Below the pieces are notes generated by a model that saw only the letters and a list, made by a program, of their open reading frames with translations, was not told the DNA's origin and did not search any database. Position numbers and translations under genes: made by a program. DNA of 64,000 nucleotides, taken from contig NZMW01000010.1 of NCBI GenBank assembly GCA_002694685.1, forward strand, positions 310,001-374,000, read 5' to 3'. Of the stretch, positions 36,468 to 45,808 are shown in pieces. Numbering within the stretch: the first letter of the stretch is position 1; each line of letters starts with the position of its first letter. The stretch comes from Balneola sp. (GTDB lineage Bacteria > Bacteroidota > Rhodothermia > Balneolales > Balneolaceae).

Positions 36468-36501
36468 AAAAAAAGCCTTCAGTTTTCACGCTGAAGGCTT
36501 T
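36468..36501 (-). terminator. Rho-independent terminator of the TonB receptor gene
   Basis: Eleven-base perfect stem (AAAGCCTTCAG at 36472-36482, CTGAAGGCTTT at 36491-36501), loop of eight, T tract on the minus strand. It lies 27 bases past the stop at 36528. Confidence 0.92.
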
Positions 36502-36527
36502 GGAAGGACAAAATTCTCAATCTTAGG

Positions 36528-38981
36528 TTAGAATTCCCACTTTACCTGGAATAAGAAGTTGGTTCCTGCTTGTGGGTAGTAATAATTGAAATTCACAGGG
36601 TCGCCATCCTGTAACCATCCGAAGGTATAACCATTGGTCTCATACTCATGGTTGAAAATGTTATTCACCTGCAGGGTAGCTGTTATCCCTTCAAACAAAG
36701 GCACTTGGTTAAAGGCATAGCTCAGCCTTACATCATTCACAAAATAGGGATCGATGGATCGGCTTTCGGTTTCTGTGTTATCCAGGTATTGGCGAGAGAC
36801 ATATTTAGAAACCAGTTCAGCATTAAGTCCACCTTTTTTATATCCGATTACACCGTTTGTAATAACTGATGGTGAGAAGGCGATGTCGGTATCTTCATAA
36901 ACCGTTTCCTGCTGACCCAGAAAGTTGAAACTGGCATCATATTGATCGGTGAATTGTGTGTACTCAACAATTTTATTCTGACTGAAGGTAGCATTAGCTG
37001 AAAGACTCAGATACTGACCCAGGCTTACTCCACCCTGAAGCTCTACACCTACACGATAGCTTTCCGGCACGTTCTGGCGTACAATTTCACCAACATCATT
37101 AATGGCTCCCGTTGGGACCAGCTGATCTTCGTAGAACATTCCATACAGATTTGCTCCAAGGAAATAGGAAGTGAAATCGCCACGATATCCGGCTTCTACG
37201 TTATACAGCTTTTCGGCGCTAGGTCTGCTGTCCGGTGTTGAATTTACGTACTCATCGCGGGTAGGTTCTTTCCCTCCTACACCAAATGAGGCATACGCTC
37301 TTTGTCCGTCATTCAGGTTATATACCAGTCCGAACTTTGGATTGAAGAAGCTGAGGTTGTCTTCCTGTCTTAATGAAACCAGATTATCCTGAACATTCGG
37401 TGGTGTTCCTGTTTGAACGATATCGTTTCCTAAGAATTCATAATTGATGGTACGCACCTGAAGATCCAGATAGGAGTTCAGCTTCTCGGTGAGCTGGTAC
37501 TGAAGCTTACCGTAGAGATTGAAGTCTTTCTTGATACCATCATTGTCATAATACCGGTCATTATTTTCACTGTCTCCGGCATAGCGGGCCCAGATAACTT
37601 CCCCAAAGTGGGCGCCATCATAATAGCTGTATCCACCACCAAAAGTTACATTCCAAGTGTCAGATGGTGCGTATCTTGTGGCGAAAATGGTCCCGTAATA
37701 ATCATTGTCTAACCAGCGCCGGCGGACTAAATCAGATTCGGTAGGCGTTCCGGGTTCAATGGTACTTATGCTATAATCGGCCAGGGATTCTTCGGCTTTA
37801 TATTCTTCATAATACCCGAAACCCTTGGTATAGAAAGCCGAAATATTAGCATTCCAGTTTTCTTGCAGCTGGTAGGAATAATGTAGCTGGTAGTAATTCT
37901 GCTGATAATCATCCACCTGATCTTCGTAAGGCTGGCCGCTTTTTTCAGTTCCTGCCTCGTTAAAGGTGCGGTTATTTTCCAGCACACTTTCTTCGATGCC
38001 ATACCAGGCCTGATAGGTGATTTCTTTTCCTGTGAAAACATCAGCGCGAAGCAAACTGCGTTCTCCATGATGAGAAGCTGATAAGAAATAAGAATCCAAA
38101 TCAGAACTCGCACGGTCGATAAAGCCATCGGAGTCAATTTTGGAAAGGCGGCCTTCAAATTGCCATCCATTTTCCATCAACCCCGAGCCCAAACGGACAT
38201 TGTATTTCCGGGTGTTGAAGGAACCAATTCCGGTATTAATTTCACCAAAAGGTTCGGGCGAAGAGGAGCTGGTTTGCAGGTTGATGGTTGCCCCAAAAGC
38301 ACCGGCGCCATTGGTAGATGTGCCTACTCCACGCTGGACCTGAATATTTTCGATGGACGAAGCCAGGTCAGGTAAATCAACCCAAAAAACTCCATGGGAT
38401 TCTGCGTCATTAACGGGGATACCGTTGATGGTTACGTTAATTCGAGCCGGATCAACTCCACGGATTCGAATACCGGTGTAACCAACGCCGGCTCCGGCAT
38501 CAGAAGTGGTGGTTACAGACGGAGTGTTCTGGAGTAAATAAGGAACATCCTGACCTAAATTTCTGCGTTCAATTTCTTCCCTGTCAACATTAGTAAATGT
38601 GATAGGAGAAGTCTCATCGACCCGAACGGCGCTTACAAAAACATCGTCGCCTATGTAGGTTTCCGGATAAAGGAATAACTCCAGGTCTTGTTTTTCATCG
38701 GATACATCAACTTCTAAATCTTTGTAGCCAAGAAAAGTTATCAGTAGCTCTTCTTCTCCATTCTCAGAAAGCTGTAGCTCAAAAGAGCCGTCATCTTGTG
38801 TTACGACCCCTCGGGTAGTTCCTTGCTGCCGTACGGCTGCACCGATTAATGGGTCTTTGGATTGAGCGTCAAGCACTGTACCTGTAATGGTTTGTGCTTG
38901 AATATCAGGTGAAAAGAGTAGTGGTATTGTAAATAGAAAAGCAGCGAATGCTGATTTCCTTAATAAGAATAGATTAAACAT
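36528..38981 (-). CDS. TonB-dependent receptor under TPP-riboswitch control (probable thiamine importer)
   Basis: 817 residues. Signal peptide ending SPDIQAQ, then a carboxypeptidase-like domain (about 31-110, ITGTVLDAQSKDPLIGAAV), a plug domain (about 115-245, with IRIRGVDPARINVTINGIPV and RGVGTSTNGAGAFGATINL) and a 22-strand barrel with aromatic C-terminus (FQVKWEF). No canonical TonB box sequence stands out at the mature N-terminus. A TPP riboswitch (39044-39122) precedes it, so the substrate is probably thiamine, its phosphates or a precursor. No pnuT or thiamine kinase is beside it. Start ATG 38981 has GGAGG three bases upstream. Confidence 0.92.
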   Translation of the reverse strand: MFNLFLLRKSAFAAFLFTIPLLFSPDIQAQTITGTVLDAQSKDPLIGAAVRQQGTTRGVVTQDDGSFELQLSENGEEELLITFLGYKDLEVDVSDEKQDLELFLYPETYIGDDVFVSAVRVDETSPITFTNVDREEIERRNLGQDVPYLLQNTPSVTTTSDAGAGVGYTGIRIRGVDPARINVTINGIPVNDAESHGVFWVDLPDLASSIENIQVQRGVGTSTNGAGAFGATINLQTSSSSPEPFGEINTGIGSFNTRKYNVRLGSGLMENGWQFEGRLSKIDSDGFIDRASSDLDSYFLSASHHGERSLLRADVFTGKEITYQAWYGIEESVLENNRTFNEAGTEKSGQPYEDQVDDYQQNYYQLHYSYQLQENWNANISAFYTKGFGYYEEYKAEESLADYSISTIEPGTPTESDLVRRRWLDNDYYGTIFATRYAPSDTWNVTFGGGYSYYDGAHFGEVIWARYAGDSENNDRYYDNDGIKKDFNLYGKLQYQLTEKLNSYLDLQVRTINYEFLGNDIVQTGTPPNVQDNLVSLRQEDNLSFFNPKFGLVYNLNDGQRAYASFGVGGKEPTRDEYVNSTPDSRPSAEKLYNVEAGYRGDFTSYFLGANLYGMFYEDQLVPTGAINDVGEIVRQNVPESYRVGVELQGGVSLGQYLSLSANATFSQNKIVEYTQFTDQYDASFNFLGQQETVYEDTDIAFSPSVITNGVIGYKKGGLNAELVSKYVSRQYLDNTETESRSIDPYFVNDVRLSYAFNQVPLFEGITATLQVNNIFNHEYETNGYTFGWLQDGDPVNFNYYYPQAGTNFLFQVKWEF

Positions 38982-38983
38982 AA

Positions 38984-39016
38984 TCCTCCATTTAAAACTT
39001 CATGATTAATGGAGGA
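38984..39016 (-). promoter_or_regulatory. SD-sequestering hairpin (riboswitch expression platform)
   Basis: On the minus strand TCCTCCAT (39016-39009) can pair with ATGGAGGA (38991-38984), perfect over 8 bp, loop 17. The second arm contains the ribosome binding site GGAGG of the TonB receptor gene. Base pairing would hide it. It lies between the TPP aptamer and the start codon. Confidence 0.75.
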
Positions 39017-39043
39017 GGTTAACTTGCGTAACTGTGCGGTAAA

Positions 39044-39122
39044 CAGGTTTCCCTACGCCGGTATTATCCGGTTCAGGTATTAGGGTGTAATCTCAGCCCG
39101 CTATGCAAGCACCCCCAACCTT
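39044..39122 (-). ncRNA. TPP riboswitch (THI box) aptamer
   Basis: On the minus strand: P1 arm AAGGTT with AACCTG, GGGGGTGCTTGC, the conserved GGGCTGAGATTACACCC, then ACCTGAACCGGATAATACC and GGCGTAGGGAAACC. These are the hallmark thi-box blocks CTGAGA, ACCTGA, GGATAAT and AGGGAA in the right order and spacing. It ends about 62 bases before the start of the TonB receptor gene, with the SD-sequestering hairpin between. Confidence 0.95.
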
Positions 39123-39312
39123 GGTTGTGAATTTCAAGATACGGAGGATGTTTTGATAATGTAAATCAAAAAATACCAATTCTGTTAATCATTAGGAGTT
39201 TTGACTTCTGGTGAACTAAAAGGTCGATTTTTGATTATAGATTTTATCATTCTAAAAACGCTTCTCAAATGTTATCTTAAATAAGCTCAAAAACTCAATT
39301 AATGATTAAATA

Positions 39313-40581
39313 ATGATCAAATATTTCCCAATCGTTTTACTGGTTGCCACACTGGTTTCCTGCTCTACTTCTGAAACCGAAAAAAGTACCACTGCAGAGA
39401 TATCGAAAGATGATGTTTTAACTCATATCACATTTCTGGCGAGTGAAGAAATGCGGGGCCGGGAAGCAGGAACGGCAGAGGAAGCTGCTTCTGCAAATTA
39501 TATTGCTGATTTATTCCGAAGCTATAGCTTGGACCCTGCTGGTGATGGGGGTACTTATTTTCAGGAGTTCACCATAAATACGGCTGTTTTGAATAATCCG
39601 CATGCCAGTGACTCTGATACATCCGGCGAAAAAAGGTTGTCTAAGAATGTGGCTGGACTTCTTCAGGGAACCGGTGATTCGGAAGAGATGATTATTATCG
39701 GGGCGCATTATGATCATTTGGGTATGGGTAGCTTTGGCTCTTTGAGTAGCAGTGAAGACCCGCGAATTCATAACGGTGCCGATGATAATGCATCCGGGAC
39801 GGCGGGAGTGCTCGAGTTAGCAGAGTATTTTTCAGCAAACCGCCCTGAGACGGACATCTTATTTCTTGCCTTCTCGGGGGAAGAAATGGGCTTGCTTGGA
39901 TCTCAGTATTATGTTGACAATCCTACTGTTGAATTAGGGAATTCGCTTGCCATGATAAACATGGATATGGTCGGGAGAATGAATGATAACCGACTCATGA
40001 TATTTGGAGTTGCCACTACTGATAATTGGGAGTCTATACTGACTGAAGCAAATACCGATTCACTGGATTTAGATTTGATTCCTGATGGAACCGGCGCAAG
40101 CGATCATACCAGCTTTTACTACAAAGATATTCCGGTACTTCACTATTTCACAGATACCCACGCTGATTACCACCGCCCTTCTGACGATACGGAATGGATT
40201 AATGAAGAAGGAGAAGAATTGATGCTTAAGCATCTTGTTCGTGTGATTGAAAAACTGGATGGGATGAATAAGGAAGAGCTAGCCTTCACCGAGGCTCCGG
40301 GCGAACAGCAGCGAAATATGACCATGAGTGGCCCGACTTTAGGTGTACTTCCTGACTATGGATATGACGGAGAAGGTTTTCGGATAACAGGTGTGAGTGA
40401 AGGGCGTGCTGCAGACAATGCTGGCATGGAAGGCGGGGATGTGATTATCAACATTGCCGGAATGGATATCGCTGATATCTATGGTTATATGGAAGCATTA
40501 AATGAGCTGGAAGAGGGACAAACAACAAGCGTCACTGTTCTCCGTGATGGCGAAGAAATGACGTTTGAGTTGCAGCTTTAG
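39313..40581 (+). CDS. Secreted M28 zinc peptidase with C-terminal PDZ domain (lipoprotein)
   Basis: 422 residues. Lipoprotein signal with LVSC (Cys17). M28 zinc site: His in GAHYDHLG, Asp in GADDNASG, Glu pair in SGEEMGLLGSQYY, Asp in NMDMVG and His in TDTHADYHRPSDD. A PDZ-like domain at about 335-420 (LGVLPDYGYDGEGFRITGVSEGRAADNAGMEGGDVII) follows. Unlike the first M28 lipoprotein it has no PA insert. Likely acts on peptides outside the inner membrane. Confidence 0.93.
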   Translation: MIKYFPIVLLVATLVSCSTSETEKSTTAEISKDDVLTHITFLASEEMRGREAGTAEEAASANYIADLFRSYSLDPAGDGGTYFQEFTINTAVLNNPHASDSDTSGEKRLSKNVAGLLQGTGDSEEMIIIGAHYDHLGMGSFGSLSSSEDPRIHNGADDNASGTAGVLELAEYFSANRPETDILFLAFSGEEMGLLGSQYYVDNPTVELGNSLAMINMDMVGRMNDNRLMIFGVATTDNWESILTEANTDSLDLDLIPDGTGASDHTSFYYKDIPVLHYFTDTHADYHRPSDDTEWINEEGEELMLKHLVRVIEKLDGMNKEELAFTEAPGEQQRNMTMSGPTLGVLPDYGYDGEGFRITGVSEGRAADNAGMEGGDVIINIAGMDIADIYGYMEALNELEEGQTTSVTVLRDGEEMTFELQL

Positions 40582-40651
40582 TTGTTGAAATAAAGCACAG
40601 GCGGATGCTTATGCTCTTTGATCTTCAGCTATAAGACCCAACTAAAAAGTC

Positions 40652-40781
40652 GTCATCCTGAATTTATTTCAGGATCTTTGATAGGACTTTTAGGTTGAAC
40701 AAACTCAAATATGCATTGATCATCCTTGCCTTATAAAACTAAAAGCTAATACCTAAGATCCCGGATCAAGTCCGGGATGAC
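40652..40781. repeat. Dispersed palindrome-ended intergenic repeat, family 1 (copy 4)
   Basis: 130 bp. Each end folds on itself: GTC-ATCCTGAA-TTTAT-TTCAGGAT-CTT at the left and AAG-ATCCCGGA-TCAAG-TCCGGGAT-GAC at the right, and the two ends are inverted copies of each other in outline (GTCATCC...GATCTT and AAGATC...GGATGAC). Sits between the convergent M28 and S15 peptidase genes. Confidence 0.75.
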
Positions 40782-40801
40782 AACAGAGGTAAAGGGAGTT
40801 T

Positions 40802-42655
40802 TTACCAACCAAAAGCAGACTTCCCGCCAACAACAGGCAGCGTCAATACAGTACCATCTAGATCAACAGTCAGCTCCGTACCGGGATCAGGATGAAGGGT
40901 GTATTCTTTATCGCTGCTGAAAATCATGAGTCCAATTTGCTGTCCGGAGCGAATAATCTGATCATCCGGCTGTAGTTCAAAACTAAATTCGTAGAACTTT
41001 CCGGGCTCTAAAGGTTCGCTTACTGTAAGCGATTCATGGTTTTGGGGGTCAGCCCAACCTCGGGTTATGATGTTATCTGTAATTCGTCCGTTTCTGCGCT
41101 CATCCCATGGTAATGAAACCAACCATACTGATAAGTTAGCCGCCGGTTTACTACTGGCAAGCTTGATAGTTAGTTCCGCTAATCCTGAAATATGAACAGA
41201 ATCTTGAAGAGGCGGTGTTAGATATAGCAGGCGATGGTCGGTAATCTCTGCACGAGCTAATGATTCCCCATCAAAAGAGAAGTTATCAACCAAAGTTTCT
41301 GTTCCCTGATTTTCTGGTTTATTCAGTGAAAGCTTTCCCTGTTGAGGAGCACCTGCATTCAAATACATTTGAACAGGTTCAGCTTTTGGGTTAGGGAAAT
41401 CAGCATAGAAGGTTGGGTTTTCAGGCTCGTCATATTCCCGGACAATCCACGCTCCGCTTTCGTTTTGAATTCCATTATCAACCCCAAAAAGGTAATGGGT
41501 AAACCATCGGTTCATCATTTCTACAGGAGGTGGTCCGCCGTGGCCAAATTGATGATAGTAAATCTGAGTATGCAGCCCCATTTCCTTCGCTTTTTCATAA
41601 ATGCGATAGCTGTGTTCCGGCATCACATTCCAGTCGTTGAAGCCGTGACTCATAAGCATAGCCGCTTTCATGGGTTCCATATCGTTCAGATAATCCCGGC
41701 TGGCCCAGAATTCGTTGTAGTCACCGGTTCTGCGATCCATGTTATTAGCCATTTCAGTATCACGAATGACCCGATTATTTCGCGCACGCATCGATTCTTC
41801 CCCACTGTGAATGAAATCATAAAGCACATCAATGTCTTCCCCTAAATAACCGCCCGGACTTCGAACCAGCCCATTTGAGCGGTAATAGTGATAGTAGGAA
41901 GTGTTGGGTGCGACGGGAATAATAACCTCAAGACCTTCAACACCGGTGGTTGCTGCGGCAAGTGGAAGGGTTCCGTTATAAGAGGTCCCCGTCATTCCCA
42001 CTTTTCCGGTTGACCAAGACGCCATCACTTTCTCATCACCATCCCGGGAGGTATATCCATTGTCTTTGCCGGCAAGCCACTGAACTACAGCTTTGGGTGC
42101 AAGGGATTCATTATCACCACCAACAGTAGGGGCTCCATCAGAAAGTCCCGTTCCCGGTGAAGAAGAATGGACCACAATGTAACCACGCGGAATCCATGTT
42201 CTGAGTTGTGAGTTTGAGATCACGGGCCGTTCACCTCTGCGGATAACTTCAGGGTGTGCGCGGCGGCTTTTATTTTCACCCACTTCGTTAGTGCCCAGCT
42301 CGCCTAACTCATGCCGCACATCCCAGAATAAGCCCTCAACCATACCTGCGGTTCCGGCATAATAAGGACTCGTTTCATAAACGACGGGCAGTTTTAGCCC
42401 ATCTTCGGTTTGCTTGGGTCGGGTTACATCCACATGAACACGATCAAGTTTTCCGTTACCATCGGAGTCAAATTCAGTTTCAACCCAAAGATCTTCACGA
42501 ATCCAGTTCTCAGGGTTTTCAAGTTCGGGGATTACTTGCGCTCTCCCATCTTCAATAACAGGAATTTGAATATCCTGTGCTGTGATTGGACTGCCTGACA
42601 GTAGGGCTAGTGTCAGTACAGTGATTGAGAATATAAATTTCTTAAAAGTACTCAT
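40802..42655 (-). CDS. Secreted Xaa-Pro dipeptidyl-peptidase (S15 family)
   Basis: 617 residues. Signal peptide ending SPITAQ. Catalytic triad seen as Ser225 (GMTGTSYNG), Asp341 (SHGFNDWNV) and His372 (QFGHGG). The C-terminal ~190 residues form the jelly-roll domain (LTIKLASSKPAANLSVWLVSL). Removes Xaa-Pro dipeptides from peptides outside the cytoplasm. CocE-type esterases share the fold, but the HGFNDWNV segment is closer to the peptidases. Unlinked to the adjacent Gfo/Idh gene. Confidence 0.88.
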   Translation of the reverse strand: MSTFKKFIFSITVLTLALLSGSPITAQDIQIPVIEDGRAQVIPELENPENWIREDLWVETEFDSDGNGKLDRVHVDVTRPKQTEDGLKLPVVYETSPYYAGTAGMVEGLFWDVRHELGELGTNEVGENKSRRAHPEVIRRGERPVISNSQLRTWIPRGYIVVHSSSPGTGLSDGAPTVGGDNESLAPKAVVQWLAGKDNGYTSRDGDEKVMASWSTGKVGMTGTSYNGTLPLAAATTGVEGLEVIIPVAPNTSYYHYYRSNGLVRSPGGYLGEDIDVLYDFIHSGEESMRARNNRVIRDTEMANNMDRRTGDYNEFWASRDYLNDMEPMKAAMLMSHGFNDWNVMPEHSYRIYEKAKEMGLHTQIYYHQFGHGGPPPVEMMNRWFTHYLFGVDNGIQNESGAWIVREYDEPENPTFYADFPNPKAEPVQMYLNAGAPQQGKLSLNKPENQGTETLVDNFSFDGESLARAEITDHRLLYLTPPLQDSVHISGLAELTIKLASSKPAANLSVWLVSLPWDERRNGRITDNIITRGWADPQNHESLTVSEPLEPGKFYEFSFELQPDDQIIRSGQQIGLMIFSSDKEYTLHPDPGTELTVDLDGTVLTLPVVGGKSAFGW

Positions 42656-42756
42656 AATCTGAAAATCTGGTTTTTAAGTGATGGATGAATGTAACGGATA
42701 ATGAGAAAAGTGTTGTGCAAAAGATTGTTTGATCGGCGGTCGAAAGTGTTGGCAAG

Positions 42757-43740
42757 TTATGATGTAATCTCATCCATCAATAAGTTTGCTCTGGCCCCTG
42801 TCCGGCCTGTACTCGGGCACTCTCCTTCGCCTCTTAGCGAATTGACGATAGTTTGAATGAGGGGTTGCTGAACATACTGAGGGTAAGGCAGGTCAAATGT
42901 TTCAGTGCCATGATCAGTCTTAAGAGTTACAGGTGCGTTTCCATCAAAGCAGCTAAATTGAATGGAGCCTTTTCTGCCTGTGATAATGACTTCATCTTCC
43001 TTTTCATCAGGATGTGCCGTGAAGTTCCACAAACCAGTTCCTAAAATGTCATTCGTGAATTTAAAGCTCGCGGATAGAACATCCGGCGCATTATACCACC
43101 CCATTTTATTGATGGAATGACCCTCTATATTCTCAATTTCACCTAATAAAAATTCAACTAGGTCTAACTGATGAGAAGCTAAATCATGGAAATAACCACC
43201 ACCTGAAATCTCAGGTTTAGTTCGCCAGTTATTATGCGCTGATGAATATTTAAGGTCATCTGGTTTTGGAGGTTGAATTAGATTTATCTGCATGGAAGTT
43301 ATAGTCCCCACCGCACCGGTGTCGATCAACTCTTTTACTTTAAGGAAATAGGGAAGCGCCCGGCGGTAGTATGCGACGAAAAGTGGAACACCTGCTTTTT
43401 CACAGGCATCGATCATTGCCTTACATTCTGTATAACTGAGCCCCATTGGCTTTTCAACATATACGGGCTTTCCGGCTTCGGCAGCTTTTTGTGTATACAG
43501 AGCATGAGAACCCGGAGGAGTAGCAATATAGATTGCGTTTACTTCGGGATGATGGAGGAGTTCATCGGCATCAGAAAACCAAGTGGGTACATTGTGTCTT
43601 TTGGCATAGTCAGCGGCTTTATCTCCATTTCTGCGCATTACTGCTACTAATTCGGAGTGTTCAATTTTTTGGAAAGCCGGACCGCTTTTAACCTCACATA
43701 CATCACCACAGCCAATAATTCCCCATTTAATTTGATTCAT
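42757..43740 (-). CDS. Gfo/Idh/MocA family oxidoreductase
   Basis: 327 residues from ATG 43740; an upstream in-frame start would add 18 atypical residues. Seen: Rossmann motif WGIIGCGDVCE at the N-terminus, the family EKPMGLS (Lys-Pro) and the C-terminal YFHDLASHQLDLVEFLLG with the His expected at the active site. Acts on a sugar-like substrate with NAD(P). It follows the mdh terminator, so it has its own promoter somewhere in 43741-43784. The substrate is unknown. Confidence 0.9.
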   Translation of the reverse strand: MNQIKWGIIGCGDVCEVKSGPAFQKIEHSELVAVMRRNGDKAADYAKRHNVPTWFSDADELLHHPEVNAIYIATPPGSHALYTQKAAEAGKPVYVEKPMGLSYTECKAMIDACEKAGVPLFVAYYRRALPYFLKVKELIDTGAVGTITSMQINLIQPPKPDDLKYSSAHNNWRTKPEISGGGYFHDLASHQLDLVEFLLGEIENIEGHSINKMGWYNAPDVLSASFKFTNDILGTGLWNFTAHPDEKEDEVIITGRKGSIQFSCFDGNAPVTLKTDHGTETFDLPYPQYVQQPLIQTIVNSLRGEGECPSTGRTGARANLLMDEITS

Positions 43741-43780
43741 ACTGAGTTTGGTTTTTGAGTTGATGGAGGAGTATAGCCAA

Positions 43781-43817
43781 AAAAAATCCCTCACATAAAA
43801 AGTTTATGTGAGGGATT
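43781..43817 (-). terminator. Rho-independent terminator of mdh
   Basis: A 15-bp perfect stem, AATCCCTCACATAAA with TTTATGTGAGGGATT, three-base loop, followed on the minus strand by a T tract. It lies 40 bases past the mdh stop. The strongest hairpin of this kind in the window. Confidence 0.93.
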
Positions 43818-43856
43818 AATGCAAGTAGTGAAGACCTTAGTCCTCGTTTGTTTAGT

Positions 43857-44813
43857 TTACTTGTTCATTAGTTTTTTGAATTCTTCCAAAGTACCGCGAA
43901 CGGCTTTGGCTGATTCAAGCATAAGATCTTGCTCTTTTTCGTTTAATTCAACTTCAATTACTTCCTTGATTCCACCGGTACCCAGCTTAACGGGAACTCC
44001 AATGTAAAGATCATCAATTCCATACTGTCCGTCGATGTGTGCACATACCGGAAAAATTCGGTTTTGGTCAAGCAAAATAGCTTCAACCATTTGTGCAGCA
44101 GCAGCACCGGGAGCGTACCAAGCTGATGTTCCCATCAACCCAACAATCTCGCCACCGCCTTTCTTAGCTCTGTTAACGATCTCATCTAAACGGTCTTCGT
44201 CAATGAAATGCGTGATTGGCATACCGGCTAATGTTGTAAAACGCGGAAGTGGAACCATCGTATCTCCATGACCACCCATTAAAAGTGCTTGAATGTCTTT
44301 TGGAGAACAATCCAGCTCTTCAGCGATGAATGAACGGTAACGAGCGGTATCCAGAATTCCAGCCATACCCATCACTTTTTCATGCGGAAGTCCGCTGGCA
44401 TCTTTTGCAACCTGTACCATCACATCCAGGGGATTAGAAACTACAATAATGATGGTATCCGGTGAGTACTTAACCAATTGCTCGGTTACACTCTTCACAA
44501 TGTTAGCATTGGTTTCGAGCAGGTCATCGCGACTCATTCCCGGGCGACGTGGAACACCTGCCGTAATCACGCAAACATCAGAATCTGCGGTGTCAGCATA
44601 GTCAACAGTTCCATTAATTCGGGTATCAAAAAGGTGAATAGGAGAAGACTCCCACTGGTCTAAAGCTCGACCTTTTGAAGGGTAAAATGTTTTGTCTCCG
44701 TCTTTACGCTCCAGATCTACGGCAACCACTTCTTTAGCAAAATCGCGCTGTGCGACTGCATGTGCTACGGTTGACCCAACGTTTCCTCCAGCTCCAACTA
44801 CTGTTACTTTCAT
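43857..44813 (-). CDS. mdh: Malate dehydrogenase
   Basis: 318 residues, LDH-like malate dehydrogenase. Seen: the NAD motif VVGAGGNVGSTVA (4-16), Asp in VAVDLE (NAD-specific), the active-site loop VPRRPGMSRDDLLETN with its two Arg, and His in GGHGDTMVPLPRF. Interconverts malate and oxaloacetate in the TCA cycle. Monocistronic, closed by the terminator at 43781. A possible -7 box (TATCTTTA) lies upstream but is not exact. Confidence 0.95.
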   Translation of the reverse strand: MKVTVVGAGGNVGSTVAHAVAQRDFAKEVVAVDLERKDGDKTFYPSKGRALDQWESSPIHLFDTRINGTVDYADTADSDVCVITAGVPRRPGMSRDDLLETNANIVKSVTEQLVKYSPDTIIIVVSNPLDVMVQVAKDASGLPHEKVMGMAGILDTARYRSFIAEELDCSPKDIQALLMGGHGDTMVPLPRFTTLAGMPITHFIDEDRLDEIVNRAKKGGGEIVGLMGTSAWYAPGAAAAQMVEAILLDQNRIFPVCAHIDGQYGIDDLYIGVPVKLGTGGIKEVIEVELNEKEQDLMLESAKAVRGTLEEFKKLMNK

Positions 44814-44932
44814 TACTTTTCGTTTTTAATGTTCAGTTTTCAATTAAATACTTCTTCAATGTGAATTTGATATAAAGATAATAAATAAGAACTCAGGAGT
44901 CAGACCTCAGTATTATTCTAACTCCTTGGCTC

Positions 44933-45808
44933 TTACTTTTGATTTCGTCTTTTATCCATGCCCCACATGAGCTTATTTCTTAAAGTTTCAAAATAATCTT
45001 GTCCGGGAAGGTGTACCAGGTCAAACGTTAAATCTGATTTCAGAATTTCAACTTCAAACGGGAAGGTTTCGATTTCATGAATTTGTCCGTCGTACGAAAA
45101 CTGAACTTCACTCTGTTGCTTTTCGATAGTGATTCTTAACGGCTTCTTAGAGTTCAACACTAGCGGACGTGTAGTAAGCGTGTGCGGGTTGATAGGAGTA
45201 ACTAAAAAAACCTCTGTTCCCGGAGCTACAATAGGTCCGCCGGAAGCAAGGTTGTATGCAGTTGATCCGGTTGGTGAAGCCACAATCAATCCATCAGCCC
45301 AATAAGTATTGATGAGACTGCTATCATATTCCGCAGTTACGTTCACCATTGAAATGGAGTCTTTCCGGGTAAACAAAAATTCATTTAGGGCGTGATATTC
45401 ATTTCCTTTGGAATCTGTAGCTCGTAGGAATGAGCGCTTATCAAGTGTATAATCATTATTGAGAAGGCAATCTAAGGCACGCTCCAGATCTTCATTTTGC
45501 GTGTTGGCCATAAATCCCAGCCGCCCGCTGTTAATGCCCAGGATCGGTTTGTTGATGTCTTTTGAAATCCGAGCCGTGTATAGAATGGTGCCATCGCCTC
45601 CCATCACCAAAACAATATCTGAAGCTTTTATGGAATCTAGGTCAGAGTCCGTTTTTTGAATGACTTCTGAGTGATTTAGTTCTGTTTGTTCGCAAACCTC
45701 AGTGTTTATGAATAAGGGAATACTCTTTTGCTCAGCCCATTTAATGGTACCGGCAAGCACTTCACGTACTTCATACTTTTTGGGATTTGCAATGATTCCA
45801 AGCTTCAT
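44933..45808 (-). CDS. nadK: NAD kinase
   Basis: 291 residues from ATG 45808. The longer frame adds 15 unlikely residues. Seen: VMGGDGTILYTAR (catalytic GGDGT), the LGFMANTQNEDLE segment, ALNEFLFTRK, and DGLIVASPTGSTAYNLASGGP. Makes NADP. Its ATG overlaps the stop of the upstream binding-protein gene by one base (TGATG), so they are coupled. Confidence 0.95.
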   Translation of the reverse strand: MKLGIIANPKKYEVREVLAGTIKWAEQKSIPLFINTEVCEQTELNHSEVIQKTDSDLDSIKASDIVLVMGGDGTILYTARISKDINKPILGINSGRLGFMANTQNEDLERALDCLLNNDYTLDKRSFLRATDSKGNEYHALNEFLFTRKDSISMVNVTAEYDSSLINTYWADGLIVASPTGSTAYNLASGGPIVAPGTEVFLVTPINPHTLTTRPLVLNSKKPLRITIEKQQSEVQFSYDGQIHEIETFPFEVEILKSDLTFDLVHLPGQDYFETLRNKLMWGMDKRRNQK

